From positions 1,870,065 through 1,934,064 of the forward strand of contig NC_034010.1 of NCBI RefSeq assembly GCF_000346465.2: a DNA stretch of 64,000 nucleotides, given 5' to 3'. Below, piece by piece: positions 1 to 9,920 of this stretch. Both the position numbers and the translations under genes were made by a program. The first letter of the stretch is position 1. Every line of letters starts with the position of its first letter. This DNA comes from Prunus persica (Eukaryota; Streptophyta; Magnoliopsida; Rosales; Rosaceae). The notes beneath the pieces are model-generated. The model worked only from the letters and a program-made list of their open reading frames with translations. It was not told where the DNA came from and searched no databases.

Positions 1-1132
1 CTCTGCTAGTATCCTGATTACCTTTGGAATGTTGGATTCTGTTGGTTTCTAATCACATCATTCCAAGGAATGAGTTTAGGATTCCTAAAATCCGATTCAG
101 CGAAACAACACAACCAAACGGTTTTCCTAAGCCTGGCCGAACCTTAAGCGAATCTAGTGCCTACAAATCAGCAATGTGTTTTGGACCATATTCCTTTTTA
201 CTTACTCTATTGTAAATTGCTATTAACTATTGCAATCCTTATTACACTACTCTAGATAAATACCATGCTTGGGTGAATGCTGAATTTTTACTTGAGAAGT
301 GTCTCGTTGGTACTCTAGACGATGGCGAAGGGCAACATTTCAATCATTAGAAATTTTAGGCCTGTTCATCATACAGGCAGATTGGTACAGCAATTTATTT
401 TTCAATTCAAATTTTATCAAGCGAACATCATATTATCATACCAGAAAATAATACATTCTTACGTTAGAACAAGACTTTCTCATTCATTGTTGTACCATGT
501 TGTCAAATTCAGATTCTGTTGTATATTATTATTTTCATAATAAGCATATCAGAAATGTTCTTTCATGCTGTCGGGCTCTATGGTTTGCTGTGCTATGAAA
601 TAATCAAAATAGTAATTTACGTGGTTGAAACAAAGCTCTTGATTTTAAATGCCAAGTAGCAGGTTTGGCACAGCATATCACTGATTCAATTATCTCCCCA
701 TAATCTAACTTAGAAAATTTCGACATGTATTTTTTATGATCACAGCGTGCTCGTCAGTTCAGCTGCTAAACTAGTAAGGCAACGGGTTCTTAACAAGCCG
801 TGGAATATGATTTTTCACATCATCAAACATCCCAAAAACCCTTGATATATCTGAATGCGATCAAGAGGAACGCTTCTTATTTTAGCATAAGCTGCCAAAG
901 AAAATGACCTGACTCAATTCTTCACTTCATATATTCCTGAAATTCAGTTCCTCACGCGGACAAATTTTCTTAAATTTGAAAAGTATATAGCCCTCTCTAG
1001 TCGAAAATAGGTAAAACATCTACCTTTATCAACGGACCCGTAATAGCTCCTAAAAATCTCGGAATGCGATGAAATTGGAACGAAATTGATCTGGATATGT
1101 AATTAGAAAAATCTGGAAATCCGACTTTTAGC
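1..1132. other. Intergenic, no gene recognised
   Basis: AT-rich DNA with stops in all frames. The first 200 bases contain short self-complementary words resembling a MITE remnant, but I could not define ends. From about 1000 the base composition shifts and the sequence may already be the non-coding 3' part of the gypsy fragment to the right. Confidence 0.4.
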
Positions 1133-1227
1133 GACGAAAAATCTGATGAACACCGCTACTAAAACCTCTTTTATGACGAAAAATCCGATGAACACCGTCG
1201 CTAAAAACTCTTTGGTGACGAAAAATC
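1133..1227. repeat. 42-bp tandem repeat, just over two units
   Basis: The word gacgaaaaatc recurs at 1133, 1175 and 1217, exactly 42 bases apart, and the sequence between is the same unit with a few substitutions (gatgaacaccg in both units). It probably belongs to the non-coding 3' region of the neighbouring gypsy fragment. Confidence 0.75.
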
Positions 1228-1679
1228 TTCAAATTCTGGGCAAAACAGCAGCTGCTTTTTTCTTAATGTTTTAGGTCCTTTTTTGAGCTTCAAATCGTCC
1301 TAAAACATAATGTAGGCCACCGGGGACCCCCAAACCTGGTCCAAATCATCAGAATAATCATTCTAAACATGTTGGTGGCATCAGATTGACCTGAAAAACA
1401 GCAAAAAAGAAATTAGGCAGAAATTCTAGTTTTGACCAAAATAAGAACATAAAAGCTATTTTTCTATTTTCTGGTATCTAAACTCAGCCAATGACCAAAA
1501 AAACTTATGTAACACATTTGAAACATGCTGCAAACGTCCTAGGGCTAGAAAAATGCGAAATTTTTTCTTTGGAACACAAAATCCATTGTTTGATGATGCA
1601 AAACTGAACAAAAACAAAAATATGAAAATTTACGAGAAATCACACATAAACTAAAACAAAACCGAAAACAATAGTTAAG

Positions 1680-2550
1680 AATGGTTGGGTTGCCTCCCAA
1701 GAAACGCTAAGTTTAAAGTCTTCAGCTAGACGCGGTTCTTTAGATGATTAACCAATAGATGGGGGTGGTGCATCCACGTGCATGCTCTCTTTTCCAAGCT
1801 CAAAAGATTCATAGTATGGCTTCAAGCGATGTCTGTTCACTTTGAATATGTTTCCCGTCTTGTCATTTTGAATCTCAACTGCACCATGAGGGAGAACATT
1901 AGTAACAACAAAACGACCGTACCATCTAGAACGTAACTTACCTGGGAATAGCGGGAGGCGTGAATTGAAGAGCAAGACTTTCTGCCCTATTTCAAAAGTC
2001 TTCCTTTGAATGGCTTTGTCATGAAATGCCTTCGTCTTTTCCTTGTAAATCCGTGCACTCTCATAAGCATCATTCCTCATCTCATCCAATTCAATCAATT
2101 GGAGTCGCCTTGCATCTCCCGCCTCTTTCATATCGAAATTGAATTTCTTGATTGCCCAAATGCTCGATGTTCAAGTTCAACCGGAAGGTGACATGCTTTA
2201 CCATAAACCAAACGAAAAGGAGACATATCAATGGGGATTTTGTGAGCTGTTCTATATGCCCATAATGCTTCATTAAGTCTCAAGCTCCAATCCTTTCTCG
2301 TAGGGCTCACGGTTTTCTCCAAGATTTGCTTGATTTCTCGGTTACTAATCTCCACTTGTCCACTTGTTTGGGGATGATAAGGTATCGAGACCCTATGTGT
2401 AATTCCATATCGCTTTAAAAGTGCCTCAAATGACCTATTGCAAAAGTGAGTGCCTCCATCGATGATAATGGCTCTTGGTGTTCCAAACCTAGAAAAGATG
2501 TTGTCCTTCATAAAGCTCAAACCTAGAAAAGATGTTGCCCTAAACCCTAA
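1680..2550 (-). mobile_element. Ty3/gypsy pol 3' fragment (integrase core to C-terminus)
   Basis: Read on the minus strand, about 2510 to 1748 encodes the second half of a Ty3/gypsy integrase. Visible are [16 protein letters not shown] (the region of the second catalytic Asp), the [17 protein letters not shown] block with the catalytic Glu, the WAYRTAHK block, and a C-terminal tail with [10 protein letters not shown] and [10 protein letters not shown] frameshift near 2160 separates the core (stop at 2128-2130) from the tail (1748-2131). The rest of pol, gag and the LTRs are missing. The wording of the tail resembles Athila/Tat-type elements, which I infer rather than prove. The right edge is fused to a DUF642 exon. 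Confidence 0.85.
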
Positions 2551-4085
2551 ACCCTTGCCGGCAAATGCTTCAACCATCATCGAACCGTGGCAGCCGTTCC
2601 TTGCATCGCCAACGACGAATGAGAGATTGTAGATCTTGTTGGGAACAGTTCTAAGAACCTGGGCTATGGCACTTTCTCTACCTGCAACAAGCTCAACGGC
2701 GCCGTTTCCAAACGGGATATTGAAGTGTTGGGAGTCGATGAACTTTACGGCTTTGAGGGACTTGATGATCGAGCCATGAAGTGGGGATGTCACATCTAGT
2801 TGTTTTGGAGGGAGGAGTACACCATGGGAAGAGTTGAATAACCTATGGGGAGCCTCCTCAAACCCAGGATTTCTGACCAAATTATCTGCAAAAAACATTC
2901 AATGTTTTAATAAGCAAAACAAACCCAAAACAGGAAACAGAGTAAGCTTATAGCGCTGAGTTTGTTTCAGATAAAATTGTATGCTCAAATTCTCTACCAA
3001 GGTATATAATTCATCAGGCCTCAGAAAACAGGGAACACAGGGTATACAATTTAGCTAGCTAAATGTGTAGCTCAATTGTTCTTCACCCAAAAAAGAAGAA
3101 AAAAGGTCAGAAAGGCAAACTCATTGTTCATATGGATGCATATCAATAAAAACCACATCTTGGATATCACTGAGGACAGGGGAACCCAGATCTAGATAAC
3201 CCAGATAACAATCAAGCAACAAACTTTTGCAAAATCAGCAGAGATCCTACAAGTTTTAGATGAATAACCCCAAATACAGATTGATCCAAAATTTAGAACA
3301 GAAACATATTCTTTATACAGAAAATGGCATAAGCATAGTTATACGTTTTTTATTTTTATTTTTATAATTACCTCTAGTGGGTAGGGCAGGGAAGAGTTCC
3401 TTGATAGCAATTGCATCCAAGAGAGGACCACAAGCAGGGTCCTCTTGAACCCCAGGATTGTGAAAAGTCATTTTTACTACATTGGAAGTGGCTCTGAAAC
3501 CCCAAGCATAAGTATCACCTCCATTGCTACTATAGAGAGTCTGCAAAGGAAGGTCCCCTGCCTGAGGAGGCACTGAGACCCTCAAAACCTCTTCTTGTGC
3601 ACAAGTCCTTGATGCCCCAAATGTTAGAGCACACAGAGACCCTGGTTTCACCTTTATGGTTTGAGAGATGGAGGCCTCATTGCCAAGCCTCACAGCATGA
3701 ACACCATGAGCCACAGAAAAGTACATTCCACCCGGTTGCGGGCCGCCGGAGATGTACTCCACGAAGCCATTGATTTCCCATTTGGGCAGTGCATACTTGC
3801 CGATGAGTACTGTTTTCTTGAGGTTTGTTGGTTTTGGTGGTTCTTCAAAGTTGCCATTGTTCAAGAGCCCTGAAGAAGATAAGCAGATCAAAGATATGAT
3901 AACTGATAAGCAAGTGACTGACTTTGGGGTAAACAACCAAAAAACAAGAAGAATGTTCAACAAATCTTTGTGGGTATCTCAACATATAAAAACCCCAACT
4001 TTCGTATAGCATATCAGCTCAGAATCAGAATGTACCTTTTTTTTTTTCCTTTACCTACATACACTACATGACTAAAACCAAAGGG

Positions 4086-4125
<40 letters not shown>

Positions 4126-4402
4126 ACAAAATTGAGCAAATATAGACTTTAAAACAAACTACATCAGTTCATAGCTCAACAAAATGCTAAAATAGTTTAA
4201 ATCAGTAAAGACACAGCTCAGTAAACAGATCAGAATAAGATATTCACCATAACTACTCAACTGAGGAAGGTTAGATATGTGAGAGAGAGAGAGAGAGAGA
4301 GAGAGCTTTACCATCCAAAGGCACATGTACAGCTGCATCTGCATAAGCAGGATTAGTGAACATAAATGAGAATGCAAGCAGAAGAGAGAGCACAGCTGCC
4401 AT
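2128..4402 (-). CDS. DUF642 cell-wall protein, 3' end replaced in frame by gypsy integrase
   Basis: Exons on the minus strand: 4402-4312, 3869-3372 and 2885-2128, with GT-AG borders and matching phases; total 1347 nt, 448 codons plus stop. Exon 1 encodes a signal peptide starting [13 protein letters not shown]. Exon 2 carries the first DUF642 galactose-binding-like domain ([22 protein letters not shown]). Exon 3 begins the second domain ([38 protein letters not shown]) but stops matching the family after VEAFAGK near 2551. From there the same frame runs through a junction into about 140 residues of gypsy integrase. DUF642 proteins are secreted wall proteins of roughly 370 residues that affect pectin modification; this copy lacks the end of its second domain. 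TATA box, signal peptide and splice sites are intact, so transcription is possible, but function is doubtful. It could equally be called a 3'-truncated pseudogene. Confidence 0.8.
2484..2554. repeat. Fusion junction: 20-bp direct duplication plus telomere-type repeat
   Basis: The 20-mer caaacctagaaaagatgttg occurs at 2484-2503 (inside the integrase) and exactly again at 2518-2537. It is followed at 2538-2554 by CCCTAAACCCTAAACCC, two and a half plant telomere units, and then by DUF642 exon 3. This looks like templated filler DNA from end-joining repair of a break. Confidence 0.85.
2886..3371 (-). other. DUF642 intron 2
   Basis: Minus-strand intron between exon 2 (donor GT at 3371-3370) and exon 3 (acceptor AG at 2887-2886). 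AT-rich, no other feature seen. Confidence 0.7.
4088..4124. repeat. (AG)n microsatellite in DUF642 intron 1
   Basis: Uninterrupted AG dinucleotide run of about 37 bases. A second run, about 25 bases of GA, lies at 4281-4305 a few bases downstream of the exon 1 donor site in the same intron. Confidence 0.95.
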
Positions 4403-4480
4403 TTTCACCCCAAAAAAGTAAAGAAAGTGGTGAGAGGTGTTTGGTGAGGGAGGTAGGGAGAGCAGCGCTTGAGGGCTTAC

Positions 4481-4487
4481 ATTTATA
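4481..4487 (-). promoter_or_regulatory. TATA box of the DUF642 gene
   Basis: Minus-strand TATAAAT, 79-85 bases upstream of the start codon at 4402-4400, a normal plant position leaving a 5' leader of about 50 bases. The leader is rich in purine/pyrimidine tracts. Confidence 0.6.
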
Positions 4488-4863
4488 GTGAAGAGGATAA
4501 GATGGGAAATGGGGACGAAGGAAAGTTTTGCAGAAATCACGTTAACAAGAAGCCACCTGGCAACCTCTGCCTCCTCCTATCAATCAAAGCTGTGAGGCAT
4601 TCAAGCACCCCATGTTGGGTTTTTGTCTGCTTCCCCTGGTTTGTGCAAACCGACTTTTTCTCCATAATTCATGCCAGTGTTATTCTTGTAATTTTACTTT
4701 CTTTTTGTTTTGGTCGAAAATTTTACTTTAAAATTTTTGGAACTCAATGACCATCATCATCCAAATTCAAAAGCAACAAGAAGGAAAATGTACAGTTCTG
4801 TTTTGTTTATGATGAACCATGAGCCTAAAACCCCATTATGTTCTGATTAACAGAAATTATAAG

Positions 4864-5355
4864 CACTGGCGGATCTACATAGGCGCAAGGAGGTGCACCT
4901 CCTCTCGCCGGAAAAACCATTGTAGGTGCTTCAAACTGCCCCTTTGCTCAACTGGTGTACAGATTACCTTATTTCCATTTTCAACATTTAAGTAAATGTC
5001 TTTGTCATTTTACTTTAATTTATTTTTATATTACTCCATTTACTTAAGTTTACAATGTAAATAAGGAAGTACCCCCCATTTGGATTCAAATAAAAATACT
5101 AGAAAATCAAATTCCTATCAAATCAAAATATGAAAAATCGGTTTTAGTGCAAAATACGATTTAGGCTAAAAATGATGACTCATTAAGTCAATATATACTT
5201 CATACTAAAATCCCATAAAATCAAGTTTTCTTATTTAATGTGTAAGGAATAAAAGCCGCCAAAAATTATCTTGAGAAAATGATTATTCCGAAAAACTATT
5301 TTTCATACTTAATCAATTTTGCACCTCCGCTAAAAAATTTCTGGGTCCGCCACTG
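4864..5355. mobile_element. hAT-type MITE, 492 bp, with 8-bp target duplication
   Basis: The left end reads CACTGGCGGATC and the right end, reversed, CAGTGGCGGACC. Both ends continue into a shared subterminal word (ggaggtgca). The insertion is flanked by the perfect 8-bp duplication attataag at 4856-4863 and 5356-5363. Eight-base duplications with CA(G)TGGCGGA-like termini are typical of plant hAT non-autonomous elements. The inside is AT-rich with no coding potential. Confidence 0.88.
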
Positions 5356-5363
5356 ATTATAAG

Positions 5364-5976
5364 GTCGGATTAGTGTTGAATACAAGTAATCTTCGTAGAA
5401 TAATAAGATTAGTGATATGAATTTTCTCTAGTTCAAAATTTAATGGAATTTCATTTCTTGGGTTTAAGTTTTAAGTTTTTTGCGAGAGTAAATACTTTAA
5501 ACTACTTGATAAATTTCGCAACAATATAACCAGTGAATCCTTACATTGAGTAATAATCAAATTAAGTTAGCATGTAATTATTTAACATGATTAATCAAAC
5601 AAGTCAACTCAAAGTCGTTGATTAATATCCAACATACGATCCATCTGTGAACATGCATTGATTGGTGCACCTATCATTTGGGATTTTGCAAGAGCCTTGG
5701 AGGAGGGTTTTAGGGTTATGGATGTCTTTTCAACAAGGGATTGCTTGCTCGTGGGTTGTGACCGATTCTGCTTTTGGAAGGTCTGACGGAAAAGAGAAAA
5801 ACTTCCCTGGCACGGGGATGCAAGGTAAGTAATCCACCTAAGTACCCCCACCCAATGAGTTTTTGACAGCTGTCACCTAATAAAACTTGGGGGAAAAAAA
5901 AAAATTGAACCTGTTGCTCCTCCATCCTCCGCCTACTCTGCAACTTCACTTTAACACTCACCCCAAAAAAAAAAAA
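5364..5976. other. Intergenic, no gene recognised
   Basis: Between the hAT MITE and the MULE fragment. A GC-richer patch at 5640-5830 can be read as a short plus-strand peptide, but I recognise no family; it may be a gene remnant. Confidence 0.4.
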
Positions 5977-8044
5977 GGGAAATAGCCATAAATGCCACCA
6001 TTTTTATAATTGTAATTAAAAATACCACCTCTTCTCAATTTTTGTACAACTATCACCTATAAATATAAAATTATTGTCCACTTATTGCAGTTTTTTCACA
6101 AGTCCAGAAATTTTGGTTCTCTCTTAGCTCACACAGCTCTCTCTCTCTCTCTCTGGCACAGCTCTCTTTCTCTTTGGTATCTATCTATCACAGCTCTCTG
6201 CGTCTCTCTTGGCTCTCTATCTCTTGGCTCTCTCTCTCTCTAGCACAACTCTCTGTCTCTCTCTTTGCTCTCTTTCTCTCTCTAGCTTCGTTATGTCTGT
6301 TTCTCCCCTATTCGATCTCTTGCTCTCTGTTTGGAATCGCGAACCCCTCCCTTTAGCTATGTCTTCTGAATAGCTGCTTGCAACCTTGAAGCTCTAGTGG
6401 ATTGCCAACCTCGAAAAGGTAGTGTTGATGGTTATTTTGTTAATATCAGTGGGATTATGTGAAATGGGTTATAGTTTGATTGTTTGGGTTTGTGTTAAAT
6501 TCGTTTTGGCTTTAATTTCTTTGGGTTAGGTTTTGTTGAATATTCATGCTCATTCATATGGGTTTGTACCAATTGCATTTAGATTGGTCTGGATATGTGA
6601 ATCTTGAAACTTGGGATTTTCCATTTGATGTAGTAGATCTGTATAGTGTGATTCTGATGTGTTACTGGTGTAGTGTTGTTGTGTTCCTCTTATTTTACTG
6701 TCGTATTGCTGTTATATTGACATTATATTGCTTCTGTATTGCTGTTATATTGTGGTTATATTGCTATTGTATTGTATGGTTATTGTGGTTATATTGGGTT
6801 AATGAAATGTTGTTTTGTTATGGTCAGAAATGGAGACAATTGTTATTCTCGTGTGCTACAATGGAAAATGGGTCACCTCAAAGAAGATGTGCAAATACGA
6901 AGGGGGTGACTCAAAAGGCTTAATAGTTCCACTGACTATCAAATTTGCTGAACTGTTGGACCGTGTGCATCAGATTGGTAATACAAACAGCAGGGAAGAC
7001 AAGGTTTGCTTAAAATTCTCAGTTTTGGTGGCCTCGAATGAGTGGAAGCACATAAAGATTGAGGACGATGATGATATCAATTTTTTTATGAAGTACAATT
7101 CCGAGGTAACACCTTCAAAACTAGCTCCCTTACTCGTGAGTATAGAAGATAAAGGACTGACAAATGATGTAGTTCATAGTACGCATATCACGACAGATAG
7201 TAGTCGGATGGGTCATTCTTCAGTTGCCATTGTTGAAAGCAATGAAGTAACTTAGAATAATAAAAATGTCACTGACGTGGGAGGTGAAGTAGGGACAGAT
7301 TTTATGGATATGATTGATTTTAGCGAGGTGGAGGAGATGCATGGTGGTGATAATGGTACTGAAAGAAATGAAGTGTCAGTGTACTCTGCCCCTCCTAATT
7401 TGGGCTGCTTGAACACAGCTACTCAGTTGCCAATAATGCGTTTAGGAGGAGAATCTGAACCCACTCGTCAACATTATTGGAGTCAAATGGGTGAACAAAA
7501 CCGGTACAATGAAGCCGGTGTAAATGATGAAGAAGCATATTTGGACAGCGGGTTTTCACGAAGTGATTGGAATCCGAAAATTTCAGTTGGGCAAATTTTC
7601 TCTAGTAAGAAAGCATTGTTGACGGAGTTACGGTTCACGGCATTAAGAGGCCACTTTGAATTTAAGGTGCAATTCTCTTGCACTAAGAGGTTGCTTGTGG
7701 TTTATTGTCAACGTCCATGCCCATGGCGGGTCCGAGCATCGAGAATTGGAGAATACAGCTTCATGATTGTGAGGTGTACAACTGTCCATGAATGTGATTT
7801 GAGGTTCGTAAGTGACAAGCATCGTCAAGCAACCGTAGCACTTGTAGCCACTTCACTTAAAAGGAAGTTGAAGGATTCTCGAACAATATACACACCAAGT
7901 GACATTATGAGATATGTGAAACACAGCTTTGGTTGCACCATCCATTATTCGAAAGCTTGAAAAGCAAGGGAGTTAGCTCTATTGTCCATTAGAGGATCAG
8001 CGAAGGAGGCATATTATATCCTTCCAGCTTATTATTTTTTATTT
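5977..8044 (+). mobile_element. Truncated MULE (Mutator-like element), 5' part
   Basis: Begins near GGGAAATAGCCATAAATGCC, resembling plant MULE terminal sequence. This is followed by a CT-rich leader (6130-6290), an intron-like T-rich stretch with imperfect ttgctgttatattg repeats (6670-6800) ending in a possible acceptor (ggtcag), and the transposase N-terminal half. The element stops before the catalytic domain; I found no right TIR, so it is a fragment. Confidence 0.65.
6830..8044 (+). pseudogene. MuDR-type transposase, N-terminal half with stops
   Basis: A frame from ATG 6830 is broken by TAG at 7253 and TGA at 7958 (a conserved Trp codon, TGG to TGA), then runs to 8044. Residues 1 to about 90 (METIVILVCYNGKWV, LKFSVLVASNEWKHIKIEDD) match the N-terminal region of plant MULE transposases. 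An acidic linker follows, then the MuDR DNA-binding domain (IFSSKKALLTELRF, FKVQFSCTKRLLV, CPWRVRASRIG, VHECDLRF). After the second stop the frame continues with IRGSAKEAYYILPAY, which normally precedes the DDE catalytic domain, and then homology ends. It cannot encode a working transposase. Host MUG/FAR1-like genes are an alternative parentage, less likely given the stops. Confidence 0.85.
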
Positions 8045-9540
8045 TAAAGAATTCATCCATCCATTGATAAAATAATAAAAAAATATTGAAAATGGAGTTC
8101 AAGTAGAAAAATTAATTATAAAGAAAAAGAAATAATATAAAAGTGAAGTAAGGGTAGAATAAGAAAGAGAGAGAAAAAAAAAATTTGATTAAAAATATTT
8201 AAAAATAAAAGTGGAGAAAATGAAAGGGGAAAATCAGGTCCTATTTTTTTAATATTGCTAATTTTTGAAAGAAAAAGGCAAAGAAGTTTCCTTTAATTAA
8301 TTAATTAATTAATTTATGGAGAGTAACATGTGGGTGAAGGTTATGTCAATGTTTTGTTAAGAAAGTAAAAAACGATTAGAAACCCACTTTTAAATTAAGA
8401 ATATATATATATATATATATATATTTTAATACAATTATAAGGGGAGGAGATTTCTCACATACACATACTACTAAGGTGCCATAAGCATTTGAACTTGAAA
8501 CCACTCGTTGCAAACAAAGACGTTTGATCAATCCATTCTTTTTATTGAGAAAATTATACCTACCTAAAAATTTCATTTAGAACAAAATTTATTTCATTTA
8601 GCAAATATTTATTTATTCTATTGCCATGATGTTGGTTTTTTTTATGAAAGGGTTACATCAAAACCATTGTTGAGGGGTTATGTGAAAATATGAATAAGTT
8701 TAATGAGGTGTATGTGCAATCTAGTTTCGAGTGGGTGTGGTTCGGTTCGGTTTTCATCTCACATTGGAATTGGAATTGGTATTATTCAACTGATATGGTT
8801 CGGTCTGATTTTGGTGAAATTTTTTTATGAAATTGGTTGATTCGGTTTAAACCGATTCCGTTGTGGTTTTCAATTTTTTAGGTTTTGGACCGAATATTTT
8901 ATATATATATATTTCAAATTTTTTTTTACAAATTTCAACAAATTTTTTTATTTTTTGGGCTTAAAAATTCACAAATGATCCAATTTCATGCAAATAATGA
9001 TGATTGTGCCTAGAAAAGAAAGGTGATTTGAAGATGGACTAGGGAAATATTAGTTATGGGATTATAAATTTAGTATTGGACTTAAAATAATTTTTTTTTA
9101 AAATAAAAAAATACACAGTTGATCTAGTCCAGTTTTGTAAAGTAACCAGCACCGAAATCAGTTTGAATTGGTCTGATTCAGTTCGGTGCCAGTTTATTGA
9201 CTTTTTAGTCAACACGGATTATTTTCGATTTTTTTTCATCCGATGCGGCTCGGTGTTTCGGTTTTCTAGTCTCGATGCCCACCCCTAAACTAATTTGTCA
9301 TTTAGAGAATTTTTTTGATTATATCAACAATTTTTGAATGGACAACTACTAGAAAATGTTTTATAAAAATAATTTGAAACCTCACATGTAATTTCGGAAA
9401 CCTCAAGAGTTTTGGAAAAAAAAATAAAATTCAGAGAGTATCAGTGTAAATAACCATTCTTCAACCTATATTTGATCATTATCGAAAACCTTCATTAAAA
9501 TAAATTTTTAGTTTTGTTTAAGTAAATTACAGCGAAAATT
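8045..9540. other. AT-rich intergenic with simple repeats and a possible small element
   Basis: Contains ttaattaa repeats at about 8294-8315 and a (AT)n run at 8401-8424. From about 8733 to 9290 there are several cggttcggtt-type words at the left and complementary accgaa/cccacccct words at the right, as in short palindromic plant elements. No target duplication was found, so the element call is weak. Confidence 0.35.
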
Positions 9541-9628
9541 CAGAGATTTGCCGTTGCTTTAGTGTTTGGCCACCTCTCTCTCCCTGTCAAGCCACTAAGC
9601 TTTTGTTTTTGAGACTGTCGTCACTCTG

Positions 9629-9634
9629 TATATA
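9629..9634 (+). promoter_or_regulatory. Putative TATA box of SMT1
   Basis: TATATA lies about 290 bases upstream of the SMT1 start codon, followed by CT-rich leader sequence (cttcttcaacgaatctctctctcac), as is common in plant housekeeping promoters. The long leader may itself contain an intron; that is not resolved. Confidence 0.4.
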
Positions 9635-9920
9635 GCCAATTTGCTTTTCTTCAACGAATCTCTCTCTCACATCTCTCTTCAGCCTCCCCCGAAAAGTCTC
9701 GCCTTTATCTCGGGTTCTCTCGGATTCTCCTTTTGATGTAAAAACTCTGATTCTCATCATCCCACATTATATACCCAAAACATGTTTTCACTTTTTTGTT
9801 TTTGTTTTTGCTGAAAAATCAAGAAAAGTTTCTCATTCAACTGCTTGCTTGTATTTTTCATGAAATGGGTTTGTGTTGTGTAGATCTCCGCAACTCTGAT
9901 TTTGGGAAATTCAAGAGGAG

